Origin: Roridomyces roridus
Lineage: Eukaryota; Basidiomycota; Agaricomycetes; Agaricales; Mycenaceae
Length of the DNA stretch: 40,106 bases
Direction of reading: 5' to 3'
Assembly: GCA_029378245.1 (NCBI GenBank)
Contig: JARKIF010000257.1
Span: 1 to 40,106 of the forward strand
This document shows, in pieces, positions 21,201 to 32,808 of the stretch. A program made the translations under genes and the position numbers. The notes beneath the pieces are model-generated. The model was not told the DNA's origin. It did not search any database and was given only the letters and a program-made list of their open reading frames with translations. Each line of letters begins with the position of its first letter. The stretch's first letter is position 1.

Positions 21201-23378
21201 CAATCCATCATCGCGAGGCACCTCGCCGAGCGATTCCCTCGCAAACTGACTTATAGCGGTTCGCTAGGCGCCGATTGGCCCAGTCTCCAAAAGGTGCTGA
21301 GCGGGCACACAGATATCGTCTCATCAATATGGTTCTCGTCCGACGGCGCTCGTATAGTGAGTGGCTGCGAGGATGGATCACTACGTGTGTGGGATACTCG
21401 GACGGGCGAGCGTTCTCTCGAGATTCGTGCATCCGGAGAGTACATCAAGGATGTCAAATTCACTCCTGACGACTCGCGTATCGTCTCTGCGTCGATGACT
21501 GGGATCACAATTTGGAATGCGACGACAGGCGAACCACTGTTGGAGCTTCCATCCGACAACACCTACACCATGGACGTCTCTGCGGATGGCACGTGGATCG
21601 CTGCCGGCACTTATTTCGGGATGATTCGAATTTGGGACGCCCGAACGGGAGAATCGGTTGCCAATTGGCAGGGGCACGAAGACATCGTCAACACTATTCA
21701 TTTCTCCCCCACCTCACCTCGTTTGGCATCCACGTCCGAAAACAGTACAAGTATTTGGGACTGCACAACTGGTGTACGCCACGTCGGCCCGCTGGAGCAT
21801 TCTGATCACGTGCATTATGTTCAATTCTCGCCGGACGCTTCTCAGGTGGTTACGTCTGACCGCAACGGCGTGGTGCGCGTCTGGAATGCCAACTCAGGCA
21901 AACACATCCCAACCCTGGAGAAATCGTTGGATGGACCCATCCTGATCTTCAAATTCTCCCCGGATGGCTCACGGATCGCCGGCGGCGCATTATCTGGCGC
22001 AATACATCTGTGGGATACTGCGACTGGGGAAGACATCAATGGGCAGTGGGAGGGACATATCCAAAGTGTGACCTCCATTTGTTTCTCGTCGGATGGCGCT
22101 CGGTTTGCCTCAGCCGCCTCGACAACGATAGGGATTTGGGATGCTCAGAGTGGGCTTCAAGGGAGCTCCAAGACGACGCAGAATTTGGGGTACACCGAAG
22201 CCTCCGTCTGCTTCGATTTCTCGAGTGATGGCACGCGAGTGGCGTGTGTGACTGTCGACGGGATGCTGGGTATCAGGAACACCGCAACTGGCACGCTCCT
22301 CGCCGGCCCCGTTCTTGTGAAGTCGCCAGATGTGGTCTCCTTGGGTCGAATTCTCTCCCAACGGACGACTCGTCGCTGCTGGATCCTTCGACCGCACAGT
22401 TCGTGTGTGGGACGTATCCAAGTTGGTTGAAGTTGCGGTACTGCAGCACGCTCACGCAATTTGCGCTGCGCATTTTTCTGATGACGGCACACACATCAGG
22501 ACACTCACTCGGGGCGGGGAGATTCACCTTTGGGACATACACGGAACGGATCCCGGGCCCCAGCCTACTATCATTGAATGGCCGCGCTCCAAGCATGTCC
22601 GTTTGAAGTCTGCGAGCCGCTTCTCGCGCAGTGGTGCCGTCGTTGCTGGGTTCGACGATGGTATGCTAGGGATCTGGGACACTCAAACTGGGGCATTGAT
22701 AACAGAAATCAACAGCGGTTTTATCGACTGTCTTGACTTTTCTCCAGACGCCACGCAGCTAGCAGCAGTGTCAACCGGAAGGCTTCACGTATCCATTTGG
22801 AACACGCGTACTGGCTGTCTGGTTTCTGAAACCAACATTGAGCAGGGGATGTGGACTGTGCAGTTCTCCCCAGATGGGCTTTATGTCGCGGTGGGGACCC
22901 TGAGAAACGAGGTCCTCCTGTTGAACACCGAGACTATGCACATTGTGCCGGGTGCTCTGAAGGGACATACGGCCCATGTGCGCTGCGTGCGATGGTTTCC
23001 TGATGGAACTCGGGTCGCCTCCAGTTCTTATGACAAAACTATTCGTTTCTGGGATATCCGGCCCTCATTTGAGGTGCGCCTAGTTCCAATTTGTTTCCCT
23101 TTTCTTCATCTCTCACTCCTCGAATGCAGAGCAACACCGCACTCCAAGCCCAGCTGGGAGATTTCCCTACACTTGAGTTGACGGGCGACATGGACGGCTG
23201 GGTCCTGAACGAGGCATCCGAGCGAATGTTTTGGGTCCCTCCTTGGCTCCGCGAGGGTTTATATTTCCCGCGAAACACGCTGGTGATTCGGGACCGGGGA
23301 ACAACAACGCTGGATCTGAGTCGATTCGTTCGCGGCCTGGAATGGACTGAATGCAGGGATGCTGCATCCGTAAGGTGA
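18245..23378 (+). pseudogene. C2-NACHT-WD40 protein (NLR-like STAND ATPase) with one frameshift
   Basis: Large signal-transduction NTPase of the fungal NLR type used in non-self recognition and programmed cell death. Exons: 18245-18269, 18322-18481, 18535-18681, 18734-18923, 18971-19021, 19070-19268, 19316-19468, 19519-21029, 21078-23073, 23130-23378. All phases agree except exon 9, which has one surplus base at the G-run 22343-22345: the first frame stops at 22430 and the WD40 repeats continue in another frame. The intact form would be about 1,559 residues. Domains: an N-terminal C2-like fold (about 1-140, with VYVSIHQDG and FRLMRKSFLPGADSCLG), a helical linker to about 310, NACHT with Walker A GVAGSGKST (361-369) and Walker B IIVILDALDE (460-469), a helical region, then about 14 WD40 repeats, enough for two seven-bladed propellers. 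One intron (19022-19069) starts GC. The frameshift may be real decay or a sequencing error. Confidence 0.82.
19022..19069 (+). other. GC-AG intron in the NLR-like gene
   Basis: The upstream exon ends VLTAVYQ and the next starts VVKRQADADEK, a typical join in this protein class. The 48-base intron begins GCGAGT right after CAG and ends GTGCAG. No GT donor nearby preserves the phase. Confidence 0.7.
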
Positions 23379-24900
23379 TTGATTATTCTGCTTGTCATTC
23401 GTGTGCTCCTCTGTAATATGATGGCCTGATCCCGGATTCTCACTGATCCAGTGGTACTTACCGCGTTCCATCCATCGACACAGCGTGTACCGCAAGTGTC
23501 CAGTCTGTCGCTGGCAAAACGTGCCGGTGGCCTTCGACTGCGGCTCTTTCCCGGGAGCCAAATGAGTAAGCATTCGTATTCCTACAGGTGGCTGGGCTGT
23601 AAAGTAATCGGGAGATCTGTTTCTGTTAACGTTCCGTGCCAAGAGACCGCTTCCCGGTGGACATGTCACAGTCTGACCCCATCTACAGTGGATGGACAAA
23701 GTAATGAAAAGCGGACGAATACTTCTCGGCACATCCACCCTTTGCCATAGTTATCTGAGTTTCCAGGTTGCACATTACTGGGTCGGCTCAATGAACGATT
23801 GTCGATGAATGGGACATCTAATGCTGGCAAATACACTGATGGGATCACCGGCAGCAGGCAATCAGTAGTACTCAGCCCAATCAGCCAGCCCGCCGAAATA
23901 CAGAGTCTAACGGCGAACCTCAGAACAGACAGCTGAAATCGGGGTCACTCACCACGGTGATAACGCTGACGCCGACTCAACACTCAAACACTACCCAAAC
24001 AAGAGGGCAGTGGGATTGTGTTAGATAGACGAAGTTGTTGTTGTGCGAGGGTGTCTTCTCAGTGACGGAACACTTTGAGTTTGACTGAGGGTTGAAACGG
24101 GAACTAAGCAGCGAGACGGTATAAAACCAAGCTCAAGCTGAACCAAGTTCAATTCGATAGGCCAAAACACAAGTCCAATCCAACCAACACAACCAATATC
24201 GAACACGAGCTACGTTGCCAACCAACGGTCACCAAGTTCAAATCCCAATCCAAACCAAATCCAACCAAGTCCAAAGTCCAACCAAAACAATCCAACAATA
24301 ACAAGATCACACAAATCACAAGGACAGAGTCCAAGGGCGAGAGGTTTAGACAGTAAATGCCAATGAAATGGGGCTTCGCACACAGCTAGGCCTACCAATA
24401 CAGTGGGGTTTCATTCTACATACTGGGCTTTTATACATGCTGGGTGTAAATTAAGGAACAAATGAAATGATCGTATCCATGAATCTGCACTCCTTTCCGC
24501 TCAATAACTGTCCCCCTCTCCGTCCATCTCCAGGCAACATTGGAGCTCCTGCCGAGCGCTCCACAACCCAACACCGAGGCCCAACTCTGGTCTTGAGTCC
24601 TGGTCCTCTGTGCCTTGTATAGTCCTGATTCCTGCTGAGCACCTGTTTGGTATACGGTGATACGACTGCGTATTTCGCACGCGTGAAATCTGGCTATTTA
24701 GCTGTTTTGGTGCGCACACCAATGCCTCTGTCAGGTGATATACAATAAGGGATAGGACTGAGCTCCGTGTCACTATTCGTGTATTAATGAGACAAGTACA
24801 AGTCGTCAGTACACTACGCTTGGCTATTCGTTCAAGTGGTCGGTTGTAGTGACTCCAATAGGCGGTTCGCGGGGACTACTACTTGTGGAGATACCATACC
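23379..24900. other. Repeat-like interval with a strand-asymmetric CCAA-rich tract
   Basis: No supportable gene. Plus-strand frame 23451-23750 starts close behind the NLR-like gene but has no family features. From about 24120 to 24320 the plus strand is dominated by words such as CCAA, TCCAA and ACCAA with very few G, a strong strand bias that makes the minus-strand frames look hydrophobic (G, W, L, F rich) by composition only. Confidence 0.35.
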
Positions 24901-25484
24901 CAAGGAGATATACCAAGCCCAGGTGTATTCAGGAATGAGCTAGACTAGCTACAGAGCAAAGACGAAGGTTGCGCGGACGCGCAGTACTATTATGACAAGG
25001 TTCGCGGAGTACCTCGCGGACCGGTATAAGTCTATCTATATGTATACAAGCAGAGTGGCTCGTGTAGGCGAGTTGGAGGAAATACTACCATTCGTTCCGG
25101 TATTAAAGAGACACCCAGAAAAGAGATGACAAAGTGGGCGAGTCGAACTCGCGCAGGCACACTAGTATGATCGAGAACTGATCCGAGTACGATCATGATC
25201 ATGGAAAGCGGCGGAGTCGCGGCAGACGATCAGAGCGATGATCGTGTCTGACAGGATATGCCAGGAGTAAGCCTTGAATGACGAAGATGGCGGACCGAGG
25301 TTATTTATGGACCTGGGTCGAGGGCTATAGTCATAATGAGTGCTGGCTCAGCAAGAGAGCGTAATGAAACGACGGAATCAAATTACCAGGCCAATCGGCT
25401 CGAATGCCAAGACGGCATGACCACCGATCAGACGGGCCAAGCAGCAACATAAGCAACAGGACCACGCGAAACGGTTCGAGGGGA
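24901..25484 (+). mobile_element. Degenerate retroelement interior (probable)
   Basis: No open frame of useful length remains. The assignment rests on position: it runs up to a purine-rich stretch (25475-25484, GTTCGAGGGGA), which looks like a polypurine tract directly in front of the LTR-like segment starting TGTAATATAGG. No 5' LTR is present in the window. Confidence 0.25.
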
Positions 25485-26275
25485 TGTAATATAGGTGACA
25501 GGACACCTAGGGTTATAGGGAAATTACGGAAATAGGGATGGCAGGCGCGTAATAGTAGTTATATCATCAGATCAGTAGGGAGTAGTATATAAGGCCTGTA
25601 GATCCCGCCCTTGCAGCATTGCATTGTACGCCTTCTTGCCTAGACATTGGGTCGAAGCTTGATCTGTGGTTATAGTGCAGTCTTGTGACTTCCGCGGAGA
25701 TTTGTTGTATCATTTCTCTTAGCTTAGACGCAATATCAAAGGCACCCGAGCTCTGGTTCAACTTGGGTCAGCTATAGTAACATACTTAAGGGGTAGTGGG
25801 TTGCCCTCTGTGCTATAGTTCCTCTTCGTGTTGTATCGAAGTTGTATTGGTGTTTGGATATTGTGTGTTTCGGTCAATAAAATATAAAACCTTTTAACAT
25901 CGTAACCTCGTGTTCGTTGTGAGCAGTCTACAAACCAGTCAAGAGATTCCTCTTAGTTCAAAGACATTGAACTTGGTGTGAAACCTCGAGAATCAACCTA
26001 CAAGCTTCCGAGAAACCAAACCGCGGAGTATCAGTCTTATCTGTATACTTCAGACGACCCCGAACTCAACCGTTAGGTGTCAGCGTGCTAGTCAAGGAAT
26101 TGTGTGTGTGTTGTGTGTGTTGTGTGTGTTGTGTGGTTAGTGTGTTGTGGAGTTGTATCGCTTCGCGGTCTACTTCTAGGACATTACCTACTCGAGCTAT
26201 CTACTATACACTAGTGCGCGTGACGCTGCGTATCAACGGCTCCTCGAACATCACCGTCTGAGGATACACAGAATT
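25485..26275 (+). mobile_element. LTR-like segment (3' or solo LTR remnant)
   Basis: It starts with TG after a polypurine-like tract. It then carries a TATA-like motif (about 25587-25592), and a polyadenylation-type AATAAAATATAAAA string near 25877-25890, the order expected inside an LTR. The right edge is unclear: a CA end near 26273 is my best guess and no target duplication was found. No protein-coding capacity. Confidence 0.3.
26101..26135. repeat. TG-rich microsatellite
   Basis: About 35 bases of (TG)n broken by TTG steps, with a unit of roughly 10 bases (TGTGTGTGTT) repeated three times. It lies within the LTR-like segment. Confidence 0.8.
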
Positions 26276-26862
26276 CCTGCAATATCCCAGCTCCACAATC
26301 CCTAAACATCACTCCTTTGTGTCAGGCACAAGGTTGTCACCTTGGCGCCGTCAACCATTCCTATCCGTCAAGCTCCGCAACTGACTCATCCAAGTGGCAC
26401 ACACAGGGCAACTATCCCTGTCTGTCAAACATTGATTTGATTCACTGATCATCCCCGGCAGTCTCGGCAGTCAACCATCAAGATCATAATCCGGCATCTC
26501 CAAATCTGATCGGCATTTGATGGTATCACTGATTCGAACTCCAGCACCCTGTGATTCCAACAATATTTGATTGAGGTTGACATTTGCAAGTAAACCAGCT
26601 GGATTGGGTCATTTAGACTTTCTAGCATTCGGCAGACCTCCCTGAGAAGAACATCCAACTCATTTCATTGAGATGTCAGACCAGTTCCAGCCAACAGACA
26701 GACGCCCCTGCCAACGACGACTTCCAACTATGAGAACTCCGGCTTTATCGGTCCTTCGGATGTATCGGATCAAAGGCTCGGTCAAGTCCACTTAGGTTTT
26801 GACCGAGGTTCGAAAGTCGATTCTCGCCGTTGTCAACTCTCTGGCCAGCAGCTCTGATAGCC

Positions 26863-28073
26863 CTAACCCTCTAGGATCAATAATGCACCTGCTCTGGACC
26901 ACGGTGATTGGTATAGGCATGAAAATGCTGATTTGGTATGTTTTAACACCGAAAATTCCACAGGCTTATCAACGGGAAGGGCATCTTCGCCCAGCGCAGT
27001 CCCAGCGCTGATTTGGCCCGCGTCAGTAACGAAATCGTCCCTGGCCGCAGCCGTATCGGCGGTGAAAACGAGGGCAGTGCGTGCAGGGGACCACATGAAA
27101 GTTGTCGGGATGCTGGCTGAAGTCACGTCAAAAGAAGTCAGAAATATGGCGGAGAGAAATCCCTGACCGGTTGTTCCGGGGTTGACCCAGTGGGCGGTAA
27201 CTTCGCCCGTATTGTCGTCTATGGTGTACTGCGGAGTGGAGTTCGTTCATTCCGTCATATGAGATAGATGAAGAGGAAGGAGCTCACGATGGTCGTTTCA
27301 TACATATTGATGTACGGCGGGGCATCAGCTGGCACTACAGATCCAGCAGAATATCAGTTGGATTGATAGGATGCCGATGAAAAGCGTACTGGATACACCA
27401 CTAATTATGAGCTTGACCCACGCGCCACGACCAGGGCCGAGGGTCAGCGCTGCGCTCCATCCTATCCCAGTGAGTCTGTATGCAGGTGATTGCTACTCAC
27501 ATAAATCTCGTCAATGTCTTCCCAAGTGGAGGTTTCCAGTAGCGCACTGCCAACTGAATTTCAAATAGCCCGCCTGGTATGGACGGCGTGGTGAAGGTGT
27601 ACGTTCCGGGGTATATCGAGCGCCGTGCGGGAGTTTGGCTCTGAGTACCCAGTATCGAGGCCAGCGGAGAACCAGGCATCCGGTAGAACCCTAGGAACGA
27701 CCCGTTGGTGGCGAATGGCCCGAGTATTCCCGTTTGGCTTCGTTCCTAGAGCGTCATCATTCTGCCTGGAGAGATGGATAAGAGACGTACGTGGATTCCG
27801 CGGTATCGACGGGGAACACCGTGCCGGAGGGCACGGAACGCGGGGCATCTGGCAATGAAAATTTAATAAGTAATGGGAGATGGGTGAACTGTGTCATTGG
27901 GACGCACGGGATGCAGGGCTGCCGAAGAGTCGTTTGAGGCGTGGGAGCGGTGCGCCGGATAGGAGACGCTGCGCGTTGGTCTTGTAATTTGGAAGACGGA
28001 AGCCGTGGCCGAGAACAGGTGTGATGATAACGAGCGTCGAGGGAACGAACGACAGGAAGAGCAGAGAGTGCAT
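26863..28073 (-). CDS. Secreted protein of unknown function
   Basis: The start at 28073 opens a signal peptide (MHSLLFLSFVPSTLVIITPV) followed by LGHGFRLPNYKTNAQRLLSG and a Pro/Arg-rich stretch. This order (cleavage, then TNAQRL-x-G-x-PLPR) is one I know from many small mushroom secreted proteins. Exons supported by splice sites and phase (minus): 28073-27908, 27848-27791, 27737-27501, then after an unresolved join a segment ending 27288 (PADAPPYINMYETTI) and a last exon 27228-26863. Exon 3 contains PGTYTFTTPSIPGG and AVRYWKPPLGKTLTRF, the last exon YTIDDNTGEVTAHWVNPG, suggesting beta-rich domains. The phase between 27501 and about 27330 does not close with the splice sites I can see, so an exon is missed or the gene is damaged. 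No catalytic motif recognised. Confidence 0.5.
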
Positions 28074-28148
28074 CGAGGAGGGGAAGAAAGGGAGATGAGA
28101 TAGGGGATATACAGTCCAGGCACGAAGATTTGACGAAGATGAATGATT

Positions 28149-29394
28149 TCAGCGACAGGGGTCGGTTGATCCTTTAAGAGGTAGTGCACACCGCGATGAG
28201 CCTTCGAAGACTGGCTTGACCACGCCGTCGATGGAAGCTTTCTCCTCCAACCTAGTCCGTGGAGGGTTATTAGGCCATATCGAGCTACGGCGCGAGGCTC
28301 CGTGAGCTCTGTTCGGAACGCTCTTCTGGAATTCCGAGCGTATCGCAGTTGATGTAAGCACCCAAATCATACCGGGACTGGCATCCATGAGTAACCATGC
28401 GTCCTCCTCTCCACTGAGTCCCCCGCTACAGCCCAAATCGCCACCAAGGACTGCGAATCTTTCACTCTCGGGGAACGTATGAATTGCCGACGGTGAAAAG
28501 CAAAGATTTGGAGAGTTCAAAAGGTGCATTGAAATGGAGATAGTCACCGCAGACATCGAGGGAGAGGGATTGAGCGCACGACATCATGGGAGCGAAAGAG
28601 AAAAATGATGTGACGTTGCCTGCGTGACGCCGTCCACGCATCACGCCACTCCTTGGTCCGCACCACCACCATCAATCCCAAATGGACTCGCTCACTCTCA
28701 TCCACGCGCCCTCGACCAGCGCCGCAGAGATACCGAACAAAGCCGAAGCCTAAGCTCCTCCCGGGCGCACGAAGCCGAGTTCCTGAGTAAGTCGGACGAG
28801 GTCACCAAGGAGCGCGATAAGCTACGCAAGGAGGTCGAGAAGCTGAGAGCACTTGCGATTCAAAAGGAACTTGTGGAAAAAGTTGGATGGACAGCGTCCG
28901 GAGCTACGTGGATGGACTGAGCTGCGTCGGCGGAGAAGGCTACTACAGCGCGCTTGCGACGAATTCTCTTCTGTGTCGGAAGTTTTCCGTGCGTTCCTCC
29001 GCAACTTCCTTCCTTCAACCAGAATAACGGCTCCCACAGTCTCCATGCTAGGTTGGGCGACAACCCGTCATGTGGCTCAGGTCAAAATTAAAGCGACGAA
29101 TGCCGAGTGTGGTCGATTGAGCTCGAAACTCGACTGTGAGACTGGCCCGCTCTTGCTTCACGACTCCCATATGCGCCATTGGTTGAAAACGTGCACCGCA
29201 AATCTTTTCGATGAGAACTGCTGCACCTCTGGTCTCAAACCCTCGCCGGTGAGTGACCTCCATTGCTACCGAGACGCTCTTTCGCCGCACCCTTCTTGAT
29301 TCCCTCCCGGAATCTATTATGTTCATGCGCCTTATACTACATCTTTCTCAGCGTCCCTCGTCTCGAGCTCCTCCCCAACTCTGTTCCATTCAGG
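28149..29394. other. Interval with unassigned frames, including a coiled-coil ORF
   Basis: Minus-strand frames at 28149-28556 and 28462-28644 have no recognised features. On the plus strand 28624-28920 (98 codons) contains a charged heptad-like stretch DEVTKERDKLRKEVEKLRAL that would form a coiled coil, and 28853-29299 overlaps it in another frame. They could be exons of one small gene joined by an intron near 28860-28920, but no convincing chain was found. Confidence 0.3.
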
Positions 29395-31022
29395 ATGCAA
29401 TCCTTGGACTCGAGCTCAGATACACGCCCGGCAGTAGAGAAGACCGCGAGTGATGAGGAGAAAGGGTCCGGCTGCATCGTACGTCTGCTGCGCGAGCTCT
29501 CCGGAATATTTGATAGCATACGCACAGGACGATTCCGCCTCGCTGAGCGAGGAGCATCGCCAGTACATCCTCCAACGGCACGGCACGCTCGACCTCGACC
29601 CGATGCCGAGCATGGACCCCCGAGATCCTTATAACTGGCCCGAGTGGAAGGTATATCTACATTGGGCGCCTCCAGCTAGGGCCTCATATTCGGCAGAAAA
29701 AAACCAACCTTGCGCTCGTCGCGTTCCACGCCATGATGGCGACATTCACCTCCGCAGCAATCCACTCCTCCCTCGTCCCCATCTCGCAAGACCTGCACGT
29801 CTCCGTCCAGCGAGCGACGTACCTCATCTCGCTCGTCATCGCCATCCTCGGCTGCGCCCCGTTCTTCTGGAGGCCCCTTGCAAATCCATATGGTCGGCGG
29901 CTAATCTTCCTCCTCTCCCTGCTCTGCAGTCTCGTGGGGAACATTGGATGTGCTAAGAGCCCGTCGTACGCTACAATGTCGCTTTGTCGCGCCATTACAG
30001 GTTTCTTCATCAGTCCTGCAGCGGCTCTGGGAAGTGCGACCGTGACAGAGACATTTTTCAAGCAGAAGCGCGCGACGTACATGGGGATTTGAACCATCAT
30101 GGTTACCTGTGGTGTCCCTGTCGCACCATTCATCTTCGGATTTTTTTCAAAGCGGGTAGACTATCGTTGGATCTACTGGGTGCTGGCTATCGTTAACGGC
30201 ATGCAATTCATCCTATACTTCTTCTTCGGACCAGAAACACTGTACCTCCGCGATATCGACGCACCTCCTCCTCCTCGCAACATCTTCACACTCACCTTAC
30301 ATGCCATTGACCCTCGCCCACTACTCCTGCGCGACATTTTGGAGCCACTTACCTACATCTTCAAACGCCGCGTCTGCATCCCCTCCATCACGCACGCCAT
30401 GGTGTTCCTCTGGGCAAGCCTCTTCCCCACCGTCCTTATCCCGCAAATTTTCCCTACCAAATTCCGGTTAGACACCCAACAAATCGGGCTCCGATTCCTC
30501 GCCTCCATCCTTGGCAGCCTCATCGGCGAACAAATCGGTGGTTGGATGAGCGACGGGTGGATGCGCCGGCGTCGCCGGGTCCTCGGCGGGAAAGATCCCG
30601 CGGCTGAATATCGTCTCTGGCTAGCCTATCCAGGGTTCGCACTCTCCATCATCGGTGTGGTGGTGTTCTGCGTGCAGATGGACAAGGCGGGGACCAAATG
30701 GAATATAACACCGCTAGTCGGTGTGACCTTGGCTGCTGTGGGCAATCAGCTGTTGACGACAGTGCTCATCACGTATGTCGTGGACTGCTATCGTCCTGAT
30801 GCGGCCTCGGTCGGTGTGTTTATCGCGTTCGTACGTGGGATTTGGGGGTTTATTGGACCATTTTGGTGCGTCTTTGACTTTCTCTGGTACAGTTGGTTGA
30901 GTATAAACAGGTTGCCAAACTTGGTTGCGGCGACAAGTTTCACGGCCACGGGAGGGATCGCTGCAGCGTTCATGATTGTTTTGGTTATGATCCCTGTTGC
31001 GTGGCTGCAGGCAGTTGCTTGA
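29395..31022 (+). pseudogene. MFS transporter (DHA1-like) with premature stop
   Basis: Twelve-helix proton-antiporter-type exporter of the fungal drug/polyamine class. Exons: 29395-29478, 29528-29650, 29697-30865, 30911-31022; 496 codons including stops. The cytoplasmic start contains RHGTLDLDPMPSMDPRDPYNWPEWK, a DHA1-style lead-in to the first helix. The helix 2-3 loop reads RPLANPYGRR, matching the MFS motif-A region. At 30090-30092 the codon after MGI is TGA; the paralogue at 35.1-36.8 kb has TGG (Trp) in MGIWTVMVTCGV. Everything downstream is still open and family-like, so a single G-to-A change truncates the protein inside the membrane domain. The lesion looks young, or is a sequence error. 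The intron found in the paralogue after ILAM is absent here. Confidence 0.85.
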
Positions 31023-31127
31023 CGTGTATGTATGATGAATTGGTGATATTTTCTGTCTTTAACAACTCCATTTTATCCTGTCGTATATGAGGTGATTACA
31101 GCCACAGTGAGTACCAGCATTCCAGGA

Positions 31128-32808
31128 TCATATCTGCCGAGCAACATCCCACTGTGCTGCCAAGCTCGGCCCAGCCACAGGCTCGGCAACTCCTTCCATT
31201 GATTCCACCTTTTTCACCCCAACCATGCTCTCAGCGGGATTGAAGCTGGAATTCTCGACCTCGCTACCAATGCCAAGAAGATCCGATTCGGCACCGTGGG
31301 TTGATTGGATACTAAAGTCAACAAAGGTCGACAGACAGAGTGACGACGGGACTTGTGTAGTCTGCTGAGATGTCGGGCGACGAGCTTGCAGGGCGCGGAT
31401 GAAAGACTGCAAGTAATGGTTTCATTCTTTCATGTCAGTGAAAAGGTCAAAATCACGGTACCGGGTCCGTTGCTGCGATTATGCTGTAAACGAGGGGGCG
31501 TGCCGTGTATACCATGAGACCTTTCATCGAGGTTGTCCGTCAGGTGGCGCCTTTGGCACGGGAAATAAATAAATGAACCGAACAGAACTGGTCGCCCACT
31601 CTGCGGGTGGTTGAAATCTGAGCTCAAGTCCTGCAGTGGGCGGCCTTACTCACGGGAACTCCTTCAGCTTGCTCTTTCAACTGGTAAACCGAGAGTACCG
31701 CGCCTAAGATGTTTAGCAAACACGAGACCAATGGATATATTCCTATGGTGGTCAAATCAGTTCATGGCCAGCTTGGTACGAGTCGGAGCGGCTTGCCAAT
31801 GCGCAGGATGATTCCTCGCAGAGTGACAATTGTCCACTGTGTACTGCTCCCCGTCTGTGACTCTGAATCCACCGAGTGCCTCGCAACTGTGCCGGTGCAG
31901 TCGAACTATGTGAATGGATCTAATGTTCAAGAAGGATAGTACGGATGCAAACACAACTCACAATGAATGTACGCAGAAACCCAATCACGACAAAGAATAC
32001 GACCAGCTCTGCCGCCGAAAGAAGGAGCATCCACACCATCTCGGTGGCGATCACCCAGCGGAGCATCTTATCCTTGTCTTCGTTGTTAAACCAGCATAGA
32101 TGATGGGCCGTGTCCAGTCTTCCAACGGCATGAGTGATGGGTGGGACGGCGGAATGAAAGAAAGGATTAACTAACCCGAGGCGCCCAGAGGCGTAGGCGC
32201 TGCCGATGCATGCGCCGCTGAGAACAACTGATCCGATGATGTAGTATTTCTCCATCCTTCTGCCATTCACATTGAACACCAACACCAACCTATGTAACGC
32301 TGTTAGCACTGGATAAATATAAATATCCTGGATCATATGGCTGCACACATCAGGTTCAGGGCGATACAGAAGAAAATTGAGGCAGAGAACAGGACATTGA
32401 ACTGTAATGGACTGACATCAGTGACTGATAGCAGAGATGTGATCGGCCAACATTGATTAAGAATGCCACTAGAGAGCATTGCCAGCCGGGGAATAGGTAC
32501 AAGGACTCGACTGGCCCCAATATGCTGAAGATGACGCTGAAACGAGTTGGTCAGCACGGAGTGTTGATGGGATGAGAATATCATACTGGGACACCAAAGC
32601 ATACAGCAAAAGTCGAAAGCTGACTCGGTCCAGATGTTTCCGTGCTGAACGGAAGCAAGCCAGATAGCCACATGCAGCCAGTACGCCCACGCTAATAGCT
32701 AACCCAGACATGGTCACACCAAATATGATTGGGACACTGCAAACATTATTCCCTCAAATGACAGAGCGCGGCGGTGACTCACTAGAAACTCGGCGGCGGA
32801 TCCGACAT
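31128..32808 (-). CDS. Seven-helix GPCR-like receptor (Dicty_CAR/GPCR family 2 type)
   Basis: Predicted plasma-membrane receptor of a class widespread in basidiomycetes, ligand unknown. Exons (minus): 32808-32783, 32736-32587, 32536-32452, 32401-32349, 32289-32176, 32118-31962, 31854-31797, 31742-31654, probably 31520-31462, and 31406-31128. Signatures: helix 1 with HLDRVSFRLLLYALVSH, loop FPGWQCSLVAFLIN, helix 3 FSASIFFCIALNL followed by VFNVNGRRMEKYY, the extracellular LCWFNNEDKD, then RGIILRIGIYPLVSCLLN, and the end of helix 7 as ARPLVYSIIAATDPSFIRAL. A polar tail of about 80 residues follows. All phases agree down to 31654. Between 31653 and 31520 one base too many or too few remains, so an exon limit is wrong or there is a frameshift. 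The intron 31743-31796 begins GCAAGC. It lies back to back with a DUF6534 gene. Confidence 0.75.
31743..31796 (-). other. GC-AG intron in the GPCR gene
   Basis: On the minus strand the exon ending RGIILRI plus one G is followed by GCAAGC and the intron ends CCATAG before GAATATATCC. The join gives LRIGIYPLVSCLLN, as expected for the family. The nearby GTACCA donor gives the wrong phase. Confidence 0.65.
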
